DNA from: Perkinsus olseni
Taxonomy: Eukaryota; Perkinsozoa; Perkinsida
Direction: 5' to 3'
NCBI GenBank assembly: GCA_013115125.1
Contig: JABANN010000036.1
Coordinates: forward strand, 47,924-111,923
DNA length: 64,000 nt
Positions 35,501-47,039 of this stretch are shown piece after piece; position 1 is the first letter of the stretch, and each line of letters starts with the position of its first letter. Position numbers and translations under genes: made by a program. The notes under the pieces are model-generated. The model saw only the letters and a program-made list of their open reading frames with translations. It did not search any database and was not told the origin of the DNA.

Positions 35501-37876
35501 GGAGCTTCGCAGCCCTCTTGGGCGCGCACACCGAGATGTCGACAAAATAACCCCATTCTTCATCGCATCACCGTTGGCTTTTGTACCATCGACGTAGTCC
35601 ACCTGCGCCTCAGAGTATTCCAACTTTCCGAGTTCAGGCAATGAGTTAAACAATACCGGCTGTACGAGTGCCAACACACGACCCTCCTCCCTGTATCTGC
35701 CGGAGGACCTACCGGAAGCACTCAGTCATGAGTGCATCAAGACGCTGGGCCATGAGGTCCATGTCCTCCTCCGAACGAGGGTTATCAGCCGCTACACAAG
35801 GAGCGGCATGCTTCAGCTACGTCTTTACAGCAGCAACTTGGGCTTACCCTCGGTGAATGCGATATCGCCGTCGCTGTCGGTCTGGGTCTCGAGGTCCATC
35901 TCACAGAGCCGCTCGAACAGGGCAGTCAGGATCTACAAAGGGACGACCCTTCGTTGATTTTCCAGCGATTGCAGCTGGCGCGAAGAAGCCTCCATACGGA
36001 TCGGATAGAACAGCACGGTGCATCCGCGCCTACTGTCACAGTACCACGTGACACTACCACAGTGGATATCAGCAAGGACTTCTACGCACTGAGGAGATGA
36101 TCAAACCCCTCGTGCATCGCTCTACTCATCGCTAGGGGATCACGCATGAGTCGGAACTTGATGCAGTTGGTCGGCTGTGGCAGATTTTCATAATTGCGGA
36201 TAGGAGATCGAGTTCAAACGAGAGGCTTCGTTAAATCCGTAAGATCGTCGTCATTACATTCTTATGTATCAAGTGCGGCCTCTTGGCCTTCTTGCACACC
36301 TTGAAGCAAAACCGAGTGTACCTTAGAGAACCTTACATCAACAGATTCCAACCCCTCCAGACGGCAACTCACATCCTCAGCGTATCCAGCGGTTTCATCC
36401 TGAACGGCATCTTCTTGGCAACAAGCTGACCCATGTTGATCTCGACTCGGGGTACTGAGGATCCCGCAACCTCTACCAGGCAGTCGGTGATGAGGTCCAA
36501 AGCCTCGGTGGTCGGCAGGGGAAACTGAGCCGAGCAGAATCAGAGAGATACTCCAAGGACGATAGTCACTGCGAGCACTGTCCTCATGGGAGCGATGGAC
36601 TCACCTGCTGAACGCACTGCACGTAGGAGAAGTCCTCAGCCGACATGTCGGACTTCCACTGGACGAAGAACGATCGACAGTCGTGGTCCTCTGAGAAGGA
36701 AAGGAGCGCGTCGTCGCTACAAGAATGCAGTCGGTCCGCAATCAGACTATCCAGACCGGTTCCCGACGCTCGCAGCCGCGTCGAGGATGCCTTAGGAGGA
36801 CAGAGTGGCTATCCCGGACCGACAATTCAATTTGAAATATGTGCCATGTTCGAGTAAAGCGTGAATGATATCGCCACTGGGATTCGAACCTCCCCCAGCC
36901 CGTCCTCTCCCATTACCATTGTAGCCCACAAAGACCACGTTAACAGCGTCCACGACTTCCTGTAGCTCCAAGGGCTCCCCTCGCGGTGGCTCCCCCAAAT
37001 GATTGGTAATTTTACGAGGGTGATACCGCAAGAGCTGCAGCATGATATTCTGGTCATCATCAGACAACAGTTCGTTGACATCATATTCTTTCAGCATCTG
37101 TCGGCAGCGGGCACGGACCTGATCGGCGGCTCAATCAGATTCGCCTTGGTTGTCCACTAGACGCTCCCTCTCGAGTTCTCAGGAAGCTGTCAGAAGGTCA
37201 GGAGAGGTCTGTTCAGCGCCCTCAGTGATTCAGCCTAAGGCCATCAGCCACTTCCTCTATTCAGTATCCACTACTCCGGAGAATCGGTGCGGATCGAAAC
37301 CCGCGCGCATTACCGCAGCCAAATCGGGAAAGGTTGCCTTCCCCAGCACCACTCGAACCTTCGCCGTCCTCTTAGCGCTACCCTCGACAGTAGGATCCAC
37401 CAATAGGATAGCTTCATTGATCAACGCTGCTATCACCTAGTGAAGGGAGGGGCAGTCGAGGGGCCATCTGCTGCTAGGAAAAAGGGACTACGTCTGTAGC
37501 GTGCTGGATGCCGACCGAGGCCCCCGCCACCAACAGGTCCTTCAGAAGCTGTCTATTTCGGGCACCAATCGTTGCCCTGAACCGAGTCTTGATCAGAGGA
37601 ATCTTATGAGAGCGGCTCACGATGGTGACAGCCAGGGGAACTGCGTTATGAGGGTCTTCAAGACCTCCTTGCTTCCCCGTTGCACAGCGCCCTTCACTTT
37701 ACCGCTCGACAGGACCTGCCGTAACACTACCACAGGACGACGAGGACCGCTACAACTACCTTCTCCAAATCGAATGGGCCCGCCTGGTCGTTCGACAGCG
37801 CCTCGAAGATATCCTCCAGCTCCGATACGGCCGAGGCGGCAGCAGCTGTTGCCGAAGAGCTCCGACGAGCGTCCAT
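32531..37876 (-). CDS. RRN3: RRN3/TIF-IA, RNA polymerase I initiation factor
   Basis: Bridges RNA polymerase I to the rDNA promoter factors; nucleolar. A HEAT-repeat protein in about 15 exons. Start MDARRSSS at 37876. Blocks in RRN3 order: ITQFPWL (37.65 kb), LLRYHPRKITNHLG (37.0 kb), LVAKKMPFRMKPLDTLRMYTRF (36.3-36.45 kb; human LVEKFPFVRK..LECYVHNLL), ILTALFERLCEMDLETQ (35.9 kb), DMDLMAQRLDALM, then YVDGTKANG (human CYVDGKVDNG), THKTKYVQYL and HIKYAEAFICILLKRLY (35.0 kb; human VQFFMFYLCSFKLGFAEAF), SDFLDGIFDKESHKS, and VYPFEPYNLRHSQGFI..IYRDW (33.85 kb; human FFPFDPCVLKRSKKFIDPIYQVW). The C-terminus is acidic (DYDDDEFEMED), as in RRN3. One junction near 35.55 kb could not be resolved. Confidence 0.87.
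32843..32914. repeat. Near-perfect 25-bp-arm palindrome in an RRN3 intron
   Basis: Arms at 32843-32867 and 32869-32893, one mismatch in 25 bp and a 1-nt loop. A third partial copy of the inner arm, itself a small palindrome (ctcctagtaggag), follows at about 32901-32913. It lies inside the last intron of the RRN3 gene (about 32729-32959), so the pre-mRNA would carry a very stable stem. Confidence 0.93.
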
Positions 37877-38155
37877 TAGGAAACAAAAAGGCTGCATTGA
37901 TGATACCAACCCTTCTTGACTACCGACAAGCCCACCACTTCCGAGGTGCTCGCCCGAAGCGATTGAAAGCGAGCCTTCTCCCGACGGCCTCCCTTACAAA
38001 CCAACTGCTGCAGTATCCCAAGGCTGCCCCACTCGAACTCAATAGGACCATGACGGTTGTTGCGAGGTTGCCCTTCGCTGTTACATCTCCACATGCTGAC
38101 ACTCAGCTTGCACACTAGGCAAGCATAACAACAAGAACAACTGACGCTACGCCGA

Positions 38156-38780
38156 TCATGCCGAACCATCGCTACCACACTTCCTCTTAATCTTATCGAA
38201 CGAAGCCTGAGGAGTTGAAATCTGCCCAAATTCGCCAATGCTAGGCGACGGACTACCTCGAGTTGCTGGTAGATCTGCGAGGTCGGGATTGATGCGTACT
38301 GGTCCCCACGGTGGAACTTGTTGTAAACGTCGTTGCAGCCATGGGCATCCTCAACGCCTAAAGAAAGAGACTCATCTTCGACTGCGGTAATTCTATTAAT
38401 ATTGCCATTACGTAGTAGGTATTCCTTCATCACAGAATATCCCTCGACGCCCGCCATGCGCACAGCACGATTACCGCACTTCATAGTAACGCCCTCATAG
38501 ACACCATCGCCAACTCTATTGAAAACAACATGAACGCCAAAGACCTCGGCATAGCACGAGTCTTCGTTAGCCTGAGCCGGAAGGATAAGAGGAATTCTAA
38601 ATGGCTACTGTTCACCCTAGGAGCAGCTTCGGCTTCGAGTATCTTGTGTGACCCCTCGGGCCTTCTAACGTTGAGTCCGCCGTAAGAATAGCAGCCACCA
38701 ACGAATAGACTGATGATAATGAAAAGGCCAATTGCGGAGCTTCCGGCAACGCCCTTGAGCTTTCACCTTATCATGGCCAT
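38156..38780 (-). CDS. Small putative secreted cysteine-containing protein
   Basis: Model: start ATG at 38780 (MAMI), a first short intron, then LFVGGCYSYGG (short signal-like stretch), LNVRRPEGSHKILEAEA, a 44-bp intron, then EDSCYAEVFGVHVVFNRVG, YEGVTMKCGNRAVRM, DAHGCNDVYNKFHRG, and a C-terminal exon ending KRKCGSDGSA at 38156. About 150 residues with spaced cysteines. No domain recognised. Exon borders all use GT-AG. The N-terminus is the least sure part. It lies between RRN3 and TFIIE-alpha on the same strand. Confidence 0.55.
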
Positions 38781-39255
38781 GCTGATGTAAATCAGCAAAG
38801 TTACGGTACGAGGTCTGGTGATGGTCATTACGATAATGGATGCTAATGAACTGGTGATAACACCAATTAAACGGCTCTATTCAGTTCAACCATCGCGCCC
38901 ATCACTAGAAGGATACCAGCTGCGTATCCTGTATGCTCAGCGAGCCCGAATGACGTGAAATCTCCCTGTGAGTACGAGCCGGGCTTCTGATACCGAGTGC
39001 GCTGGTCGAAAGCTCGCTGGGAGACGTCACGGAGAGCACAGTGCGGCTGCTTCCCTTAACATCCTTCTCCTGATCCAAAGAACGCGCCTTATAGTACCGG
39101 ACGCTGCCTCCACAACTATCTCGAGCTCTATTACGACGGCAGCTGTAGCCGGCGAGCAACCGCGACAAGCAACCATTACGGGAATGAAAACGCTGATAAT
39201 GATGCTACCCGCCCGTCCCGGTACTTCTCAGCAACTCAACAACATCGAAACATCA
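38781..39255. other. Spacer, no gene recognised
   Basis: 475 bp between the small secreted protein and the TFIIE-alpha 3' end. Contains short open frames only. Confidence 0.5.
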
Positions 39256-40810
39256 TCAACTGGCGCCCCCAGCGGCAGCTAGTAACTTCTGAACTTCCTC
39301 ATCATACCGTTGGTATTCCTCATCGGTCATTTGGTCCTGCAGATCGTCTCTTTCCCGCACCACTGAGAGTTTATAACGGACCCCGGCCACCGTGACCATG
39401 ACATCCGCCTTATGCGACGCGGGCTCCTCCTTCAACTCAGCCTTCATGGGCCGCTGAGCCATAACCTCCTGAGCGCCGGGCAGGCGGGTGACGTCGAAGT
39501 GCTTCAACTTCTCCGCCTCCCTCGCAAGCTCCTGTCGCTTCACCCGCTCGAAGGCTTCCTTATCGAAGGTGTCCTCTGCCGGCCGTTTCTTGACCTGGTC
39601 CTTGTTGTGGTTTACTATAGAATCCAGTTCGATCTTAGTTGTAGTAGACTCAGCATTGAGCCAGCTGGGAGCTGCTACTGCAGTCTTGCCGAACGATGAC
39701 GACTGGTTGGGCGAAGGCACGTTGGCCTGCGGCTTCCACTCTCCAGCGTTCCCAAAGATCTCCTGTACTCCACTACTGACACTAGGCCCGCCGTTCGCGT
39801 TGTTTTCCATGGCCGCCTCTTCCTTTGCCCGTTCAGCCCGTATCTTCTCTAGCATAGTTTTCTTTACAACCATTGGTCGTGGTACATACATTCCTCTAAG
39901 AGAACAGAAAGCCCTCGCAAGGCGGGTTCAACCAGGCCACACCCACAACTACCTGCATAGTTCCAGTCTTCGCTCGAGGCCCGACAGCTGTTGCGTTGCC
40001 CGTAGGATCTTGCTTTCCACTTCGGCCTTCTTGTCCTTATTATTGGTAGCAGTGAGCTCTCGATCACAGATATCGCAATGGAACAGCCCATCCGCCCCAA
40101 CCAAGGATATGGCCCGCAGGGTATCGAACACACGATTGCACTCTAAGAAAGGCATTCATGATCGGCTACTCTAAGGCGCCAACATCAACCCCGAGGAAAG
40201 GGATCTTGTTCCAGAGTATTACTATCGCAGTTGAACTCCTCCGCCATTTGCCACCGCGCCAGCTGTTCCTGCAGCTGCCGCCGCACTTGCTGCAGTCGAT
40301 AGATGGACGAACAGATGACGTTAGGGGAGAGTCGGTACCAGTTCATAGAGCTGCCAGGCTTGGCATGCCGAGAGGACTCGCCCTGACCCACTATGACTAA
40401 TAACAGTAGAGATCAATATATTGGGCCACTTCACCTGAGGGTTTTCCATCTCTACTACATGGTCCCGGCAGAGGGAGGCGTCGAGCGCTCCGCGGACTTG
40501 CTTGACAGCCAGGTTCAATCCCTGAGACCGGCCAGTTCATCCGAGTGTGGGGATCGGTATATTACCTCTGCTATTTGCTGGTCCGGATATGCCACGTTAT
40601 GGTTGTGCAAAAGAAACATCACAACCATGTTCTCGACATCACCGTAGAACATGCCGCACAAACACTCTGAGAGTTGCTAATGGAGTGGTACGACGAAGAC
40701 TGATGAACCTTCTTACCAACAGCATCCTTGAAAAGGGCTGGATTGAAGGGTGAGAATCCAGGCGGAGCTTTCAAGGACCCTGGTACCGAAACATAGTACT
40801 TGTCCGACAT
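39256..40810 (-). CDS. TFIIE alpha subunit (general transcription factor IIE subunit 1)
   Basis: Pol II pre-initiation factor. Starts MSDKYYVSVPG at 40810. A winged-helix part follows, with LLHNHNVAYPDQQIAE and LNLAVKQVRGALDASL (TFIIE-alpha LAKDLKIQSKQVRKIL). Then YRLSPNVICSSIYRLQQVRRQL, like the linker helix. The zinc ribbon FNCDKCNRVFDTLRA..FHCDIC forms CxxC/CxxC once the intron at 40143-40222 is removed; this is decisive. The C-terminal half (39256-39891) is charged, with KKTMLEKIRAER and an acidic/Gln tail ending LLAAAGGAS. Introns are short GT-AG. Neighbour across a 1-kb divergent spacer is a KH-domain gene. Confidence 0.82.
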
Positions 40811-41848
40811 GCTCTGATGACCGACCAAAAGGCTCAGAAAAGCACTAACGGAGATGGCTAGTCCCATGCCAGCCTCTGTAGAAGCTTTCCTTATACATCG
40901 TGCTGTCCATGGTACAATCGCCACGTCTCTCAGTGGGTCGTGCACGGCGGAGTAATTTCGAAGCGACAGCAGGTGAGACCGACCAGAAGGGTGGTACTGG
41001 TGTATTGTAGAGGGAGCTGAACGGCAGCCTTCGCGGTCGTTCAACAAACCGATTCTGTAACTTAGAATCGATTCTAAGTGTAAAAATGGATCCCACAGTC
41101 GATTCTGAGTTACAGAATTGCTCAATTGTAACGGGGGGTTCAGCAACCCCAACTGAGTTTCTTAGGCCTCCGTTAAGGAGGACCAGACAAGCCCCCGATA
41201 GAACACCGAAATTGTCGAGGATATTTACTTGCAGGTCGTTCCCTGTATGCTGGTAATCGCCCAAGGCAGGCCCGTCAACTCGCCAAGAGGCCTCCAACCC
41301 GTACAACAGTGAGTTAGTTAAACACAACCCCTACCAACGAGCATTCTCATGGCCGACTAACGTTCGAAGGTACGAAGGCAGAAGATTCACCTGGCTCTTC
41401 CTCTATGAGCCCCCCTTGCCGTCTTCCAACTATCAGACGGAAATTTTACTTTGTGCATGCGTGCAAACCTCGGCGGGCGCTCGAAGGCCGTGCGCATGGT
41501 CGTGAGAACTATACTAACCCTTACTGAGTTCCATCAGCTGTGGCGATGGAGCCCTCTCCACTAGACTAGGGTCTCGCTGTGATGCATGGAGCGCGCTCTA
41601 TCAGCGACCTCGGGAGTCCGCCATGGTCCGTGGGAGTTCACTCTGCTGCTTCTCGAGGAGTACTATCATTCCAGTCCAGTATGGAAGGTGATCGCACCAA
41701 TTTTTGAAGTAGGAGCCGAGTATTGGAGAGCCTTTCCGAGAAGGGGATCTCTCATAGCGCTAGCGAGGACCTCGGGAATAATAGGGTTGTTGCAAGTTGT
41801 GCGGGCAGTTCAAACTCAATCTGCAGGTTGCCATTTTGTTACTTTTCT
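40811..41848. promoter_or_regulatory. Divergent promoter spacer, TFIIE-alpha and KH gene
   Basis: About 1 kb between divergent starts. Its middle holds the hairpin group at 41051-41181. Open frames on both strands here look accidental: they span the palindromes and have no domain. Confidence 0.5.
41051..41181. repeat. Nested palindromes, group of four hairpins
   Basis: An outer inverted repeat (41051-41071 and 41099-41119, two mismatches in 21) encloses a perfect 18-bp palindrome at 41061-41078. Then come hairpins with 6-bp arms (41135-41140/41145-41150) and 5-bp arms (41167-41171/41177-41181). It lies in the divergent spacer. Confidence 0.92.
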
Positions 41849-43722
41849 ATGACATCTTCGTCTATGGTCCATGAGACTTTAGTGACCCCTTCAATCCCAC
41901 CCCGCAATCATAAGCCCGATAATGACGCTACCCGAAAGAAGAGAGCCCGGCTGGAGTTCGGTAGGCCACCCTCCTAGCTTTCTCCTTTAGTGATCCTCCT
42001 CGCCTTTCAGCTCCCCCGTTGAGCGCCCTGGTTACCGGATATGGCGCCCAGGCTGGCAAGCCCCTAGTGGGCCGTTACCAATGCTCCATGGTCTGCCCTA
42101 GAGAGGCTCTCCGGAAGCTGATGGCCAAGCTAGTGGACATCCAAGTCGAATCAAGGTGTGTCATTCAACTCGGCGAGGACGCAGTCGACCCTGAGGGCAA
42201 CAACGCGGGTGTGACGCTGAAGCTAGCGGCAAGTAGTATCTTATGGCATCCAAGGTTGATGCTTGCTGATGATGGAAATGTTGCTGCAGATACTGATCTC
42301 GCCTTGCAAGAATGTAAAAATAGAGTGCAGGAGATCATATCAGGCTCTTTGGCCTCCCATGTTGGGAAGATGCCAAGGGGATATGACAAAAGCGTAATAC
42401 CAACTTTCGACCAACTTTTGTAAGCATCGACGATTCTTTCAGGTCCTTACTATACCAGCTGCCCGCGTCAGCGATGTTCTCGGTCCACGCGGTGCTGTTA
42501 TTCGTGCTATACAGAGAGACTCTGGTGCTAAGTTGATTCTAGCGCCCTTACCCGATGGCGACCCTCGAGCGAACCATCCGGGTGACCATGCACTTACTTT
42601 AATAGGAGGCTCAGACCAGATTGCCGCTGCCGCATGGATGATCCACGACGTCCTCCAAGGCCAGTACAACACTTACTGCGCTGTCTTCCAGCAGGAGCTG
42701 GATCGTCGTGCTAAGTCACAATCGGCCGGTCCTGGGTTCACCAGGCACGCCGGCGGCAACGTTTGGGAGGAGAGGGTAACAGCTCACTCGACGCTACTTG
42801 ACTGAATTCGCTTCTCTTCAGATCGTCCACATCCCCGAGGAGATCGCGTGCTCTATGACTGGCCCTGACGGTAGTAACTGCTTCGCGAAGCTGGAAGGTG
42901 CCTCGGGAGCTACGGTTACTTTTGAATGTAAGAACCTCTTCTATGTTGAGCTTTGGGGATTTTTTTCTGTCAGCTCCCACCTTCAACCCCTTTGAATTGG
43001 ACGGTACGAGTCTGTCAAGTCTTGGTAAGAGGTTGCTACTGTGGCAAAGTGTATCAGTCTCGTTCTTTCAGCCCCTTCGGTATTCACCCCAAGCCCCATC
43101 CCACCTGATGATACCAGCACTCGAACTCTGACAATATCCGGCAGGAGCCCAGAGGTTGCTGCTGCGTACGACGTTGCAGTTGCCATGATTGAAAGCAACG
43201 TGGAAGCTCAGCGAGTTGCGGACCATGCGGGAGAGTAAGTCGCTCAGCCTCCCAAGCCCGATCGGATTTTCTGGTTTTTCTATCAGAAATGCTCCCGTCT
43301 TGTCGCCGTTCGGTGCCGCAAGTGAAGCAAACTCATATTCGACGCTGGGCAGCTCTTCTCGCAGAAGCTCACATCTGGCCGGAGGCGACAATGAACGCCA
43401 AACGCGTGTTCTGGAGATCCCCTTCGAGTACATCGGCAACGTAGTTGGTCCGCAAGGTGCGGTACTGTGGGCCATCAAGCACGATACTGGTGTCATTCTT
43501 ACGATGGAAAAAGGAACCGTGCGTGGAGCTCCGAGACCGTTGGTGATGAGGGGCACTCCTGCGAGCCTAGACAAGGCGACCCAGCTTGTGAATGAAGTCC
43601 TCGAGGTGAGCCTTTTCGCTTCCCTGGTCGGTAGAGGAGTTTACTCTTCCTTCCATCAGGGTCGTTACGACATCGATGAGGCAGTCCGGCGTCGGCAAGA
43701 GGAGTTCCGCAGTAGAAGGTGA
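41849..43722 (+). CDS. Multi-KH-domain RNA-binding protein A
   Basis: RNA-binding protein, probably nuclear or cytoplasmic mRNP. Exon 1 (41849-41960) is polar with KKRARLEFG, a likely nuclear signal. Exon 2 (42011-42210) gives a degenerate KH-like start. Exon 3 (from 42443) has VLTIPAARVSDVLGPRGAVI, a good KH motif with GPRG. Next exon: IVHIPEEIACSMTGPDGSN, a KH with GPDG. A later exon: VLEIPFEYIGNVVGPQGAV, a KH with GPQG. The GxxG loops are all present. The last exon gives GRYDIDEAVRRRQEEF and a stop at 43720-43722, similar to the KH unit end in the next gene (TYDINQAV), so the two genes are probably old tandem paralogues. Confidence 0.8.
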
Positions 43723-44469
43723 CGCCGGCTGCTCCCAAGATACGGCAGGTGTCGTTCTGTCAAGGCCGCCGCCTGTAGATGATGCCCGCTTGGCGTATGA
43801 AGTTCATTTTTATTCTGTATCATGTTGTACAGTGTGGTCCTCGGCTTCACCCGAGATCCACGAGGCTGGAACCTTGTATTTTCTGAAGGTGTGGTATGAG
43901 TGTTTCCCGCCCATACCGTACCGTGTGTGGAGGCCTCTTAGGGGGCTCCTCCTTTTCCGGCCTTTTGTTCATCCAGGCTCATCAGTATTATCGCCCGACG
44001 CTTGAAAGCAGCATCGGTGGTGTCCTGGTACCAGCCGAAACAAACTAATATGATTTCTTCCTTCTATTACTACTAACCACAAGCTACTACTACTACAACT
44101 CTTCTTCTCTATTCTTATCACTTTCTCTATCATCATTGCTACACCTACGTCGTTACCCGCTATAACGTTGAGTGTACAGATCCTTCTAGTAGTCTACTGT
44201 TCTTCAGTCGTTTGCTCTTATGGTGCTCATGAGGGAAAACGAGGGCTGCTGAAGACAGCGGCAGCTCTGCTGTTGTTGTCGCATGTAGTTCAACTTAATA
44301 ATTTACTGGCGTTAATCCTGAGTAGCTAATCGTCATTGTGATCCATCCGGCTTTCTTGACGACGGTGAGTTGCGTTGGACCAACCGCGGGGGGATGGACC
44401 TCTGAGGAAGTATCCTAGGTCGAAGCTGGCGTGTTTCAGGCAACGTTAAGATACTCCCTACCTCTCATT
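43723..44469. other. Spacer upstream of KH gene B
   Basis: 747 bp. Contains a strand-biased pyrimidine/tac-rich stretch (44065-44150) typical of a transcribed leader or promoter, but no gene recognised. Confidence 0.5.
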
Positions 44470-46908
44470 ATGGACAGCAGCGGTATGACATCCTCCGCTG
44501 GGTCATCAGCAGGTGTGAAACGCGGATGGGACCAGAGCGCTACCAATGACAATAGTAGTGGTAATGCGACCAGCGAGTCCGCTATGCCACCACCTGAGAA
44601 GAAGCCAGCCACTGCGGATCTGGTGGCTCAGGCTGCGGCAGCGGCCGCTGCTGCTGCGGCACGAGTGACGGCAAGTGTGTGCTCCTCCTCTCTTCGGCTC
44701 TTTTATGGGTCGTTCTGTAGATGTGCAGCGCCCTCCACAAAGTATGGCACAGCCACCCCCACCACCGCCGCCGGCCCAGCATGTGCCTCCGCCCCCGCCG
44801 GCCCAGCATGTGCCTCCGCCTCCACCGGCCCAGCAAGTGCCTGCCCCACCGGTGCCCATGACACCTCCAGCCAGACTCGACATCACTCCGGAAGGTGATT
44901 AATGGGCCACATGGCGCGAGCATGGCGAGATTGCTTTCCTCTCTGATAGGCGAGAAGAGCTCTGCCAGTGCCTACGGTGCTGTCATCGCATCCTCGATAC
45001 CTGAAGAATTCGTCCGTGAGGTTAAGTGCCCACAGTCGGTGATGGGGAGGGTAGGCCAGAGCCGCCATCTCGTGGTTGGTGGCAGTGTTGGTGGCGTCAG
45101 GTTATCGGACCACGTGGCGCGACCATCAATCAGCTGCAGAGCACGACGCTGTGCAAGATACAATGCCAACCTGGAAAGCCCGGAGGTTTCGCAAGAGTGA
45201 AGATCTCTGGCCGTAAGACACCTCGGCGGCATTCTCCTCTCCCCCCGATGAATGGTTCCCCTACCAACGCTGAACCTCCCGTTGATTCTACTCACTCATC
45301 GTGATGCCGTACTGAGTGTGAGAGTGTCTTTAGCTCCTATTAGTGAGCGGCGACTATGATGAGGATTTCGGCTGTCTTCATACGCGACAGCACAGCTTCC
45401 GTGTTCTCAGCTACGCAGACTTGCGTCGACGGCGCTGTGATCTATGTTCAAGCGATGGTCGGCAATTGGGACGACTACACCGATGAGCAGCTCATTGCGG
45501 CTGGCGGGAAGGAAATTAGAAAGGTAGTATTGCTGGGGACGCTATACACGTTCCTGGTTGCCGCTGAGTCGTTCGAGCCACGCTGGATTGGTGAGCTTAA
45601 TCACAGCATTGCCGAACTTGAAAGATCCGCTGGCCTCTGGTTGTACCCGAGCTCCGATCTCGTACGGTCGATGGTTGACAACCCGATAGGGCTTCTCTCC
45701 CTCCTCTCTCTTGCGTCACACTTGTGTTTTCGGTAGGAGATCGTCATCCCGCACATTCATGTGGGAAGCGTCATCGGGCCGAAGGGATCTGTCATCAAAA
45801 CCATCGAGGCCGACACGGGTGCCAAGCTCGAAGTTGGTAAGTTGCTCGGCGCGCATTGGACATCACCATCATCAGCGGCATCTTCCGACGGTTCTCCGAT
45901 CAGGGCAGCGGGAGTATGTGAAGGTTGCTATTTCAATTTGAGTGTAGTTTTAGCTACTGCTGCTACCACTACTGAAAACCTCCCTTTCTGATCGATTCTG
46001 CAGTTGCCTTTGTCGTCTGCCATTCTCCTCGTTCTTGTCACTCTTAATCTGGTTATGAGGAACCGTTGTAGTCAGCGCTTAGTGCTACAGTAAGTGATTA
46101 CACTCCAGCATTGAGGAATGACCATCAAGGGACCAGTCCTCCTGTCTTTATACCCTCCCTTTCCTGACAGATAACCGTAGCTCTCGTGGGTCGAAGGAAG
46201 ATCGTCACATGACCATCTCTGGACCTGAGCAGGCTGTCGAGAAAGCTGCTCAGTATGTGATGTCCGTCATGGCTGGCACGTACGACATCAATCAGGCCGT
46301 CCTCAGGATGACAGCCCTCGAGAACAGCACTGGGTGAGTGTGGAGGCGGGGAGATAGACAATGTCTGGATGGACTCTTGTCGTAGGGCCTACTTCAGCGC
46401 TCAAGCTCAGCAGCTCGGTAATGCTCAGCAGCAGCAACAGCAGGCCTGGGCCAATGCCCAGTACCTTAGATGGCCGGCAGAGCAGGCTATTGCTCAGGCT
46501 GCCTACAACCAGGTTATGGCTGAACTCGCCGCGGGAAAGAGTGCCCAGAGCCCCGGAGCCCCGCTGACTCCCGCGGCTGGCAGTGCAAATGTGGCTGCGG
46601 TCAGTCCTGCTACACCGGCCGCCGTTACGCAGACCCCGGCCATGGACCCAGCTACTTTAAAGCAATGGAAGGACTACATCGGTCAGTGCAACAAGGCCAT
46701 AGCTGATGCCCCCAAGGAAAGACGGAAGGAGATGAAGGACTATGTCGAGAACCTGAAGAGGCAGTACGGGCTGACGGATGAGATGCTTGGCGGTGCTATT
46801 GAAGTTGCCGAGGAGAAGGAGGCAGCACCGGAGGAGCCAGCGCCCGTAGACCGACGCCTCGCCAGTGTGGGGAAGAGCACCGCTGCCGAGCAGCAGCCTA
46901 CTGACTAA
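44470..46908 (+). CDS. KH-domain RNA-binding protein B (FUBP/PCBP-like)
   Basis: Exon 1 (44470 on): Ser/Gly/Asn-rich, then a run of Ala. Exon 2: Pro-rich repeats (see separate entry). Then VREVKCPQSVMGR joined across an intron to VIGPRGATINQLQ (KH1, GPRG loop) and ISG..TQTCVDGAVIYVQAM; then EIVIPHIHVGSVIGPKGSVIKTI (KH2, GPKG loop), DRHMTISGPEQAVEKAAQYV and GTYDINQAVLRM. The final exon is Gln/Ala-rich, with LKQWKDYIGQCNKAIADA and an acidic end; stop TAA at 46906-46908. All intron joins keep frame. Neighbour A is a likely paralogue. Regulator of splicing, stability or translation is an inference. Confidence 0.82.
44768..44850 (+). repeat. 27-bp coding tandem repeat, three units
   Basis: Three 27-bp units inside KH gene B encode PPPPPAQHV-type repeats (last unit AQQV). 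Units differ by a few bases. Confidence 0.88.
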
Positions 46909-47039
46909 CCTAACGACGTTTTCACCTTTCGTGTAGTATTCGTATTTTGCCCTCAGTAGTAATATGCCTTGTGTTCGCAGTGTGAGGAGGGGAGCCGTGT
47001 CGAAGTTGCAAACCGCAGTGTTGTTAGTCTAGGGCTGCT

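Noticed and set aside
36850-36935. tRNA-like ggttcgaatccc on the minus strand
   Set aside because: The upstream 70 bases do not fold as a tRNA, and the frame is open through the RRN3 exon, though the exon end there is a little uncertain.
40845-41327. 160-residue minus-strand open frame upstream of TFIIE-alpha
   Set aside because: It runs straight through the nested palindromes, has no domain and lies in a divergent promoter.
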